Of a DNA stretch of 64,000 bases, positions 28,298 to 36,017 are shown piece by piece. The notes below the pieces were generated by a model that saw only the letters and a list, made by a program, of their open reading frames with translations, was not told where the DNA came from and searched no databases. Made by a program: the position numbers and the translations under genes. How positions within the stretch are numbered: position 1 is the first letter of the stretch; every line of letters begins with the position of its first letter. Where the stretch lies: positions 1 through 64,000 of the forward strand of contig JAHDFB010000002.1 in assembly GCA_020628475.1 (NCBI GenBank), given 5' to 3'. Origin of the DNA: Saprospiraceae bacterium. GTDB taxonomy: Bacteria > Bacteroidota > Bacteroidia > Chitinophagales > Saprospiraceae.

Positions 28298-28744
28298 TTA
28301 GCAATCTTCATTATCTTCCTGTTCTTCCCACCCCACATGATTTAAAGGGAATTCTAACCGATGTGGGGGCATAAACTTTTCAAGATCATATTCATTTTCC
28401 CTTAAATAGGCAATCGTCTCCTCTAAACTGTCAAAAAACAATTCCTTCTTATCCGAAATTTCGGGCCATGGCTCTTGTACATAGTCTTCTTCAATCTCAT
28501 CCGAAGAAAACCAAATAATAACAAAATCTCCAAGATCTCGACAAAGAAAAGGAGAATGAACTTTATAAAATTCAAAATTGTGTGGTTTGTCATATCCAAT
28601 TAATTGATTGACCCTTTTCTTTACATCATAAACAGCCAACCAATGATACCTATTTGTATCAGGAATTCTATCCAACTTACATACAATAAAACCATATCCC
28701 CAGTTGATCAAACCATTCCATACGGAATTAATATACTTGTTCAT
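28298..28744 (-). CDS. Hypothetical cytoplasmic protein
   Basis: 148 aa, no signal peptide or membrane segment. It is rich in aromatic and acidic residues (WNGLINWGYGFIV, IIWFSSDEIEEDYVQEPWPE) with an acidic C-terminus (WEEQEDNEDC). I do not recognise the family. Small acidic orphans of this sort are often immunity proteins of polymorphic toxins, but no toxin gene is adjacent, so that is only a thought. The ATG at 28742-28744 is the natural start. Confidence 0.6.
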   Translation of the reverse strand: MNKYINSVWNGLINWGYGFIVCKLDRIPDTNRYHWLAVYDVKKRVNQLIGYDKPHNFEFYKVHSPFLCRDLGDFVIIWFSSDEIEEDYVQEPWPEISDKKELFFDSLEETIAYLRENEYDLEKFMPPHRLEFPLNHVGWEEQEDNEDC

Positions 28745-29008
28745 GAATCATTTTTAGTCAAAGAAAATGTATATCCGTACTCATTGACCTTTCTAGTCAG
28801 CTTTATAGAGTTGTCAAACATTTTGATAACGAATATAAAAACATTGAGCGATATGGATAGTAGTAGCTCAGCTTAGCTGAAAGCTAGGCTGAGTCCTGAG
28901 TAAGCGAAGGATGACCAAAGGGAAACTACGAATAGCCAGGTGCTGGATACAAGTTTTGTATCCAGCAATCGCCCAACAAAATTTTGCAATTAAAAAACTA
29001 TGAAAACA
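28745..29008. other. Intergenic region with two strong hairpins upstream of the PUL
   Basis: No gene seen. CTCAGCTTAGCT (28867-28878) pairs with AGCTAGGCTGAG (28882-28893) with one mismatch and a 3-nt loop. TGCTGGATACAA (28941-28952) pairs perfectly with TTGTATCCAGCA (28956-28967) with a 3-nt loop. No T-run follows either stem. They may insulate the polysaccharide locus from the upstream genes or be remnants of a structured repeat. Confidence 0.45.
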
Positions 29009-29170
29009 TACTACTGATGTAGTAAATCGACACAAGGATTTAAGTAAAATTTTACGTAGTACGCCCTTCATTATACATTGAAAATCAAGATAATAATGTC
29101 ATTTTACTACCATATTTTCAGGCTTTTCGTCACTGATCATTTTTTACAATTGATGTAGTCTTGATGTAGT
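29009..29170. promoter_or_regulatory. Candidate operator repeats upstream of susC
   Basis: TACTAC-TGAT-GTAGTA (29009-29024) is a perfect inverted repeat. TGATGTAGT recurs at 29015-29023, 29151-29159 and 29162-29170; the last two are in tandem with an 11-bp period, about one helical turn. The repeats lie 170-330 bp upstream of the susC start and no regulator gene is encoded nearby, so a distant factor would bind them. Function is inferred. Confidence 0.4.
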
Positions 29171-29337
29171 GAATAAGAGTCCGTTCGTAATTATAATAAG
29201 TAGCTTTGGAACAGAATAAAATTTAGAATATTGAGTGCGTTGTCAAATATTATTCTTTCACACTCCTATTCCTTTCGATTCGCTTAACAAGTCCATCATG
29301 CAAACTACTTACTATTACATGCATTAAAGCAAAAATA

Positions 29338-32300
29338 ATGATGAAAAAACGACTATGCTTAATTTTTTGTGTCTGGCTCATGTGTCTTTACGCATCTGCT
29401 CAGGTCAGTGTTTCAGGAACGGTGCTCGATTCAGACAAATTTCCCCTGGTAGGAGTTACCATACTGGAGGCAAATACGACCAATGGTGCCGTCACCGATA
29501 TCGATGGTAATTTTCAATTGACTGTTGCTGATGAAAATGCTGAATTGGAATTTTCATATCTAGGGTATGCAAAACAAATGATCAGAGTAGGTAGTCAATC
29601 CGTATTTAATATTGAAATGCTAACAGATACAGAACAGCTCGAAGAAGTTATTGTCGTTGGCTATGGAACACAAAAGAAACAAGTAGTAACAGGAGCCATT
29701 AGTAAGGTTTCTGCAGCTAGTATAGAAGATATGCCCGTGATGCGTATCGAATCAACGCTTCAAGGAAGAACATCCGGTGTACGAGTCACTATGGGCTCAG
29801 GTCAACCAGGTGATGGAGGGCAGGTTCGTATTCGAGGTACTACCAATATTAATGGAGGAGATCCATTATATGTAGTAGATGGCGTGCCTATTGGTGGAGG
29901 AATTGATTTCTTAAACCAAAGTGATATCGAATCCATCGAAGTGTTGAAAGATGCTTCTGCGGCTATATATGGCGCTCGTTCTTCAGGAGGGGTCATCTTA
30001 GTCACAACGAAAAAAGGAACTAAAGATCAAATGACCGTAAACTATCATGGATATGTAGGTACCCAATCTCCTTGGAAGAAACTTTCTTTGTTAAACGGGA
30101 CAGAATATGCCACCTTAATGAACGAATCTTCCGTGGCTGCTGGCGGTGAGATACTGTTTGAAGATCCTCAATCCTATGGAGAAGGCACCGATTGGCAAAG
30201 CGCTGTATTTAGAGAAAATGCTCCTATACAAAGTCATGAATTAAATTTTTCAGCTGGTGGTGAAAAATCAAGCTATTATGCCTCATTCGGTTATTTTGAT
30301 CAAGAAGGGATCGTGTCGGATGGAAATTCAAATTTTGAACGTTTTACAGCACGATTCAATTCCAATCATGAGGTGAACGATCGCATACGATTTGGCAATA
30401 CTTTAGCCTACACCAATATTCAAAGTCAAGGTGTTGCAACCAATACGGAATTTGGTTCTCCATTGAGTAGAGCAATCAATTTAGATCCTCTAACGCCCGT
30501 ATTAGAAACGAGACCAGAAGTATTAGAATCCAGCGTATTTCAAAATTTTGCTGTTGTAACAAATCCAGAAGGCATACCTTATGGAATTTCCAATAATGTA
30601 ACTTCTGAGATTTTAAACCCTCTAGCGGCATTGGCCGTACAACAGGGAGGCGGTTACAGTCATAAAATTGTGGGTCGTATATTTGGAGAGTTGGATTTAT
30701 TAAAAGACCTCTCTTTTAGGTCTTCATATGGAGCTGATTTAGCATTTTGGGGTGGAGAAGGATTTTCTCCCATCTATTATTTAAATGCAGCCAATAGAAA
30801 TGACTTTACACGTTATAACCGAAATCAAAATAGAGGATTATACTGGATCATCGAAAACACCTTGAAGTATTCCAAAGTTTTTGGCAATCATGATGTACAA
30901 ATTTTAGCGGGAACCGTCGCTGAGAATAATGCAGGTCAAGGAATCAGTGGAAACGTTAATAATTTACCTATTACTTCAATTGATGAGGCGTCATTAGGTT
31001 TTCCAGTTGCTCCGGAAGATCAAACCTTCGGTGGGTATGAGTATCAAAGTCGAACCGCTTCTTATCTATCAAGAATAAACTACAATTATAAGCAAAAGTA
31101 CCTTTTGACTGCATTAATGCGAGTAGATGGTTCATCTCGATTTGGTCCAAATAATAAATTTGGATTCTTCCCGGCCGTTTCAGTAGGTTGGGTTATTAGC
31201 GAAGAAAATTTCTTCCAAAATAATCCATACATTAATTTCTTGAAACTTCGTGGTTCTTGGGGAATAAATGGGAGTGATAACATAGGTGATTTCAGATATG
31301 TATCAACTGTGGGAGGTGGAAGGAGTTATGTTTTCGGTCTAAATGATGAACTCTCTAATGGTGTTAGTCCAAATGCTATTTCAAATCCAGATTTGCGATG
31401 GGAATCTACCTATCAAACCAATTTTGGATTTGATGCCAAACTATTCAGGGGATTGGAAGCGACCTTTGATATTTACCAAAAAAGAACGGAGGACATGTTA
31501 CTTGGGATAGCAGTTCCTGGATTTGTAGGTAATGCTGGTCCCATTGGAAATATAGCAACCATGACGAATCAAGGATTAGAACTGGAGTTATCTTATAAAA
31601 ATAGGATTGGAAATTTAGTGTATGATGTTTCTGCGAATGCCGCGTATAATGAAAACGAAGTAACCTTTCTAGGAGACGATAAAACCTTCCTTCCTGGTCA
31701 GGGCTTTTCTCCACAAAATTTAGAGATTACTAGAATTACCGAAGGATTACCTATTGGTTACTTATTTGGATTCAAGACAGATGGTATTTTTCAAAACCAA
31801 GCTGAAATTGATGCATATACTGGTCTTGACGGAGCATTACTACAGCCAGATGCCAGTCCAGGAGATTTTAGATTTGTGGATCACAATGGCGACGGTATCT
31901 TAGACAACGATGATCGAACGATGATTGGAGATCCTACGCCAAAGTGGACTTATGGAACAAATTTAAGCCTAGAATATAAAGGATTTGACCTCGTGTTATT
32001 TGGTCAAGGCGTTCATGGCGTGGATGTATTCAAAGCCACTCGACGATTTGATTTACAAATGGCCAACATGACCGGTGATGCCTTAGGGCGTTGGACTGGA
32101 GAAGGAAGTACCAACGAATACCCTCGTTTAGTGATGAATGATCCAAATAAGAACTTTAGTCGTAGTTCCGATTTCTATGTAGAAGATGCCTCTTTCTTTA
32201 GAATTCGAAATTTACAGATCGGATATAATTTACCGTCATCGGTATTAAATGCTATTAAATTAAGAGATGTTCGGGTATACGTTTCGGGTAACAACTTAGT

Positions 32301-32409
32301 TACACTGACTAATTACAGCGGCTTTGACCCAGAGGTACTCAATGGTGTGGATAGAGGTCTATATCCTCAACCACGTTTTTATTTAGTTGGAGTCAACGCA
32401 AGCTTTTAA
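29338..32409 (+). CDS. SusC-like TonB-linked outer-membrane transporter
   Basis: 1023 aa, typical SusC length. Signal peptide at 1-21 (MCLYASA/Q), CarboxypepD_reg-like domain 22-100 (VSGTVLDSDKFPLVGVTI), the SusC signature EEVIVVGYGTQKKQVVTGAIS near 105, plug (RIRGTTNINGGDPLYVVDGVPIGG in two parts near 165-185) and a large barrel. It forms the import channel for oligosaccharides beneath the SusD lid. It is the first gene of a five-gene locus with susD 23 nt downstream. The glucanases downstream point to beta-1,3-glucan oligosaccharides as substrate. Confidence 0.96.
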   Translation: MMKKRLCLIFCVWLMCLYASAQVSVSGTVLDSDKFPLVGVTILEANTTNGAVTDIDGNFQLTVADENAELEFSYLGYAKQMIRVGSQSVFNIEMLTDTEQLEEVIVVGYGTQKKQVVTGAISKVSAASIEDMPVMRIESTLQGRTSGVRVTMGSGQPGDGGQVRIRGTTNINGGDPLYVVDGVPIGGGIDFLNQSDIESIEVLKDASAAIYGARSSGGVILVTTKKGTKDQMTVNYHGYVGTQSPWKKLSLLNGTEYATLMNESSVAAGGEILFEDPQSYGEGTDWQSAVFRENAPIQSHELNFSAGGEKSSYYASFGYFDQEGIVSDGNSNFERFTARFNSNHEVNDRIRFGNTLAYTNIQSQGVATNTEFGSPLSRAINLDPLTPVLETRPEVLESSVFQNFAVVTNPEGIPYGISNNVTSEILNPLAALAVQQGGGYSHKIVGRIFGELDLLKDLSFRSSYGADLAFWGGEGFSPIYYLNAANRNDFTRYNRNQNRGLYWIIENTLKYSKVFGNHDVQILAGTVAENNAGQGISGNVNNLPITSIDEASLGFPVAPEDQTFGGYEYQSRTASYLSRINYNYKQKYLLTALMRVDGSSRFGPNNKFGFFPAVSVGWVISEENFFQNNPYINFLKLRGSWGINGSDNIGDFRYVSTVGGGRSYVFGLNDELSNGVSPNAISNPDLRWESTYQTNFGFDAKLFRGLEATFDIYQKRTEDMLLGIAVPGFVGNAGPIGNIATMTNQGLELELSYKNRIGNLVYDVSANAAYNENEVTFLGDDKTFLPGQGFSPQNLEITRITEGLPIGYLFGFKTDGIFQNQAEIDAYTGLDGALLQPDASPGDFRFVDHNGDGILDNDDRTMIGDPTPKWTYGTNLSLEYKGFDLVLFGQGVHGVDVFKATRRFDLQMANMTGDALGRWTGEGSTNEYPRLVMNDPNKNFSRSSDFYVEDASFFRIRNLQIGYNLPSSVLNAIKLRDVRVYVSGNNLVTLTNYSGFDPEVLNGVDRGLYPQPRFYLVGVNASF

Positions 32410-32432
32410 CCGAACCCTTTAAAACGATTAAA

Positions 32433-33944
32433 ATGAAAATATTACATACAACAACATACTTCGCTGTGATCGCCTTATTTTTCCTTTCGGCCTGTACAGC
32501 GGATTGGCTAGAACTTAAGCCCCAAGGTCAAAAATTAGAAGTGAATTTCTACACGTCTGAAGAAGAAATATTAGAAGGTTTAGTGGCAGCTTATGACGTT
32601 CTTGCTTGGGGCGGCACCAATGGGTGGACCATGAAACTCGGCCTTTTAAATGCCGCTTCTGATGACACTTTTGCTGGGGGAAGCGATGCTTCGGATCAAC
32701 CAAGCTGGGTAGCGTGGGATGAATTCAATCTTGATCCTTTTTTAGGCCCTCAACTCGGATTTTGGAACAAAGGTTATACCGGTGTTTATCGAGCCAGCTT
32801 AGTCATTGACAAGGCAAACGAATTAGAAGATATAACCCCAGAATTTCAAGCCAGAGTGATTGCAGAAGCAAAATTTTTACGTGCCTATTTCTATTTTGAC
32901 TTAATTCGTTTATTTGGTAACATCCCAAAAATAGACAAAGTACTTTCTGCGGATGAGTTTGACCAAGTCGTACAAGCTCCGGCCTCTGAAATTTATGCCT
33001 TCATTGAGCAGGATTTAAGAGATGCTAAAAACACCTTTGAATTGCCTATTACGGTATCATCGGATGAATTGGGCCGAATTACTCAAGGCGCAGTAACCGC
33101 ATTACTAGGAAAGGTCATATTGTACCAAAATGAAGCCTCTAGAATGCAAGAGGCTGCCGATCTTTTCGAAGAAGTCATCAATTCTGGCAATTACGATTTA
33201 GAGGTAAATTTTGGAGACATCTTCAGTAACTCCAATGAATATGGTATCGAATCGGTTTTTGAAATATCGCACTCAGGTGCCGCTCGAGCTGGATGGGATC
33301 GTTTTAGCAATGGTTCTGAAGGTAACTATAATGTTCAATTTTTTGGTATGCGAGATTTTGTGGGGCCAGATTATGCTGCTGGATGGAGTTTTTGCCCGGT
33401 AACACAAAAATTAGCGGATAAAATGGCCAATGACCCTAGATTAGAACATACCATAATCAATGGTGAACATTTAAAACTATTGGGAGCTTCCTATACAGAA
33501 GGCTATCAAAACACCAACCTTTTTATTAAAAAGTATGCTGGCTTGGCCGATGAAGTCGCTTCTGATGGTGAACCAGCCTTGAATTGGAGCAAAAACATTC
33601 GAGATATTCGATTTGCCGATGTCTTACTAATGGCTGCTGAAGCCAGAGCCAGAAATGGTCAAGACGCCGAAGCTCGAACACATTTAAATCGAGTGCGTCA
33701 ACGAGTATCTTTACAGCCAGTACAAGGAGCCAGTGGAGATGCATTGCTTAATTTTATTTACAATGAACGTCAACTTGAACTAGCAACAGAAGGTCATCGA
33801 TTTTTTGATTTAGTCCGTACAGGAAGGGCAGCAGTGGAATTAGCAGATCAAGGATTTATTGAAGGCATTCATGAAGTTTTACCAATCCCACAATCAGAAA
33901 TCGACATCACTGTAGGTCGATTTGAACAAAATAATGGTTATTAA
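32433..33944 (+). CDS. SusD/RagB-family glycan-binding lipoprotein
   Basis: 503 aa. Lipobox ending at C21 (FFLSAC), then the SusD N-terminus (WLELKPQG..., ELVAAYDVLAWGG-type helices), TPR-like helices (AEAKFLRAYFYFDLIRLFG near 150) and the conserved C-terminal RagB/SusD region (DVLLMAAEARARNGQ, LNRVRQR, FIYNERQLELATEGHRFFDLVRTG, VLPIPQSEID). It binds glycan at the cell surface and closes over SusC. Next gene in the same direction after 16 nt. Confidence 0.96.
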   Translation: MKILHTTTYFAVIALFFLSACTADWLELKPQGQKLEVNFYTSEEEILEGLVAAYDVLAWGGTNGWTMKLGLLNAASDDTFAGGSDASDQPSWVAWDEFNLDPFLGPQLGFWNKGYTGVYRASLVIDKANELEDITPEFQARVIAEAKFLRAYFYFDLIRLFGNIPKIDKVLSADEFDQVVQAPASEIYAFIEQDLRDAKNTFELPITVSSDELGRITQGAVTALLGKVILYQNEASRMQEAADLFEEVINSGNYDLEVNFGDIFSNSNEYGIESVFEISHSGAARAGWDRFSNGSEGNYNVQFFGMRDFVGPDYAAGWSFCPVTQKLADKMANDPRLEHTIINGEHLKLLGASYTEGYQNTNLFIKKYAGLADEVASDGEPALNWSKNIRDIRFADVLLMAAEARARNGQDAEARTHLNRVRQRVSLQPVQGASGDALLNFIYNERQLELATEGHRFFDLVRTGRAAVELADQGFIEGIHEVLPIPQSEIDITVGRFEQNNGY

Positions 33945-33960
33945 TCTTTAAAAACGAATA

Positions 33961-34827
33961 ATGATGAAAACATATATATATATTCTCGTAGTCGGTTTTT
34001 TTACGCTTGCGGCTTGTACACCACAAATAGATGATAAAATTGAATTAGGTAATCTTCCAACGGCTAGTTTCAACATTAATGAAGGAGCAACAGCGAATGA
34101 TTTTATATTAACCAATACCTCAGAAGGAACGTTCATAACGAAATGGGCCGTAGATCAATTGGGTTCTTTTTCTGGAGATGAGGTTGAAATTAGCATTCCG
34201 TTCAAAGGGGAATACAACGTAACCATGACTGTTTTTAATGATGGTGGTCATGCCTCTTTAAGCAAGATCATCGAAGTTACCGAAGATGCTTCTGGAGGTT
34301 GTATCGGGAATATGGAATTATTAACCAATTGTGATGAAAAAACCTGGGTACTTGCACCAGAAGCTAGTGCCTTACATGTAGGTCCTAGTCTTTTTGAAAC
34401 TTGGTGGGGTAACTCTGAAGATGATGTCAATGCGCGTGCCTGTCATTTCAATGATCAATATATTTTCCGAGAAAATGGCGAATACGAATATGACAATCTA
34501 GGGGATTTTTGGGCGGATACCGATGGGAATGGAAATGTCACTCCTGCCGACCTAGGACTTCCTGTAGGATGTAATAATGCTAGCGATTGGCCAGACCAAT
34601 ACAAGGTCTGGGATTCTGGAAAACATAACTTTAACATTACAGAATCCAATCTAACCGTCAGTGGAACTGGTGCTTGGTTGGGTTTATATAAAGTAGGTAC
34701 TTCCTCGGAAGTTTCTTCTCCCCAAGAATCCGTGAGTCTACAAATCCTAGAAATATCTGAAGATCGCATGGTCCTATATGGTGATTATGGTGGTTTGGTT
34801 TGGAGACTAACCTTTGTATCTTTATAA
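33961..34827 (+). CDS. PKD-domain lipoprotein of the PUL (surface glycan-binding protein candidate)
   Basis: 288 aa. Lipobox at C20 (TLAAC), a PKD/Ig-like domain at about 30-115 (TASFNINEGATANDFILTNTS, FKGEYNVTMTVFNDGG), then a C-terminal domain starting CDEKTWVLAPEASALHVGP with EADGN-like DTDGNGNVTPADLG. Proteins of this plan sit in the SusE/F position of laminarin loci in marine Bacteroidota and bind the polysaccharide. No catalytic motif is visible. It follows susD by 16 nt and precedes the GH16 gene by 8 nt. Confidence 0.82.
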   Translation: MMKTYIYILVVGFFTLAACTPQIDDKIELGNLPTASFNINEGATANDFILTNTSEGTFITKWAVDQLGSFSGDEVEISIPFKGEYNVTMTVFNDGGHASLSKIIEVTEDASGGCIGNMELLTNCDEKTWVLAPEASALHVGPSLFETWWGNSEDDVNARACHFNDQYIFRENGEYEYDNLGDFWADTDGNGNVTPADLGLPVGCNNASDWPDQYKVWDSGKHNFNITESNLTVSGTGAWLGLYKVGTSSEVSSPQESVSLQILEISEDRMVLYGDYGGLVWRLTFVSL

Positions 34828-34835
34828 AAAACTGT

Positions 34836-36014
34836 ATGAACATGAATTACAAGGCGTATTTCGTATTTATCCTCATTCTGGTATTTTCTTGTAAGGAGCC
34901 TCCTCCTGAACCAGTGGATTTACCTAGAATTTCCATTCAAAATGTCACTAAATTTGAAGGAGACGATAATACCGTTTTTACCTTTCAAGTGTTTCTTGAT
35001 AAAGCGGGAACGGAAGAAATAACGGTCGAATTCGCCACGCAAGAAGATACAGCAGAAGAAGGATTAGACTTTATTGAGAATGCGGGAACAATCAATTTTG
35101 CCGTTGGCGAAAAAAGTAACATGATCGATGTTGAAATTGTCACGGATATCAATAAAGAATTGGACGAAGTGTTTCATGTTCAGTTATCCAATCCAACCAA
35201 TGCAACCATCGCCGTTGGAAAAGCTACTGGAACCATTCGAAATGAAGATACTTTTATCGAAATTCCAGATGATGGTTATATCACTCCTGAATCTTATGCA
35301 GGATATACCTTGGCTTGGAAGGACGAATTTGATGGAGATTGTCTTAATCCTAATGATTGGACGCATGAAATCGGAAATTCAGGTTGGGGAAATAATGAAT
35401 GGCAATATTATACCAATGAAAAAGATAATTCATTCTTAAGTGATGGCAATCTGATCATTGAGGCAAGAGAAGAAAATTATAATGGAGCCGATTATACCTC
35501 TGCAAGAATTATCACTCAGAACAAACAGTCTTTTACACATGGTCGTGTGGACATACGGGCGATTTTACCAGAAGGACAAGGTATCTGGCCGGCATTATGG
35601 ATGCTGGGCGAAAATTTCTCTTCTATAGGTTGGCCTTTCTGTGGAGAAATTGATATCATGGAATTGATCGGACACCAACCTTCAACCGTTCATGGAACCG
35701 TTCATTGGCAAGGTAATGGCGGCCATACCTTCAAAGGGGGCGATTACACACTTCCAAGCGGAGAAAAATTTTCGGACCAATACCATGTGTTTTCCATTAT
35801 TTGGGAGCCAGGGGAAATTAAATGGTTCGTTAATGATAACTTGTATTATTCCATTGACAATGCTCAGGTCGACGGTAATTATCCATTCGACCAGGATTTC
35901 TTCTTTATCTTTAATATAGCCGTTGGTGGAAACTGGCCTGGTTACCCTGACGCGACGACTGTATTTCCGCAACGAATGACCGTAGACTACATTCGAGTAT
36001 TTGATAAAAATTAA
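34836..36014 (+). CDS. GH16 endo-beta-glucanase lipoprotein with Calx-beta domain (laminarinase-type)
   Basis: 392 aa from ATG 34836 (34842 also possible). Lipobox at C19 (ILVFSC) predicts a lipid anchor. A Calx-beta domain at about 30-138 (VFLDKAGTEEITVEFATQ, LDEVFHVQLSNPTNATI) precedes the GH16 jelly-roll (about 155-392). The catalytic motif EIDIME has nucleophile E271, D273 and acid/base E276, the form with the extra residue seen in beta-1,3- and beta-1,3/1,4-glucanases (laminarinases). It would cut beta-1,3-glucan at the surface into oligosaccharides for SusCD. An in-frame upstream extension inside the previous gene is rejected because it would displace the signal peptide. Confidence 0.94.
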   Translation: MNMNYKAYFVFILILVFSCKEPPPEPVDLPRISIQNVTKFEGDDNTVFTFQVFLDKAGTEEITVEFATQEDTAEEGLDFIENAGTINFAVGEKSNMIDVEIVTDINKELDEVFHVQLSNPTNATIAVGKATGTIRNEDTFIEIPDDGYITPESYAGYTLAWKDEFDGDCLNPNDWTHEIGNSGWGNNEWQYYTNEKDNSFLSDGNLIIEAREENYNGADYTSARIITQNKQSFTHGRVDIRAILPEGQGIWPALWMLGENFSSIGWPFCGEIDIMELIGHQPSTVHGTVHWQGNGGHTFKGGDYTLPSGEKFSDQYHVFSIIWEPGEIKWFVNDNLYYSIDNAQVDGNYPFDQDFFFIFNIAVGGNWPGYPDATTVFPQRMTVDYIRVFDKN

Positions 36015-36017
36015 GGC

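Noticed and set aside
29338..32409. Siderophore receptor
   Set aside because: Length, SusC signature and the directly following SusD gene identify a glycan transporter.
34800..34835. Upstream extension of the GH16 lipoprotein start
   Set aside because: Lies within the preceding gene and would bury the signal peptide; the lipobox fits the ATG at 34836.
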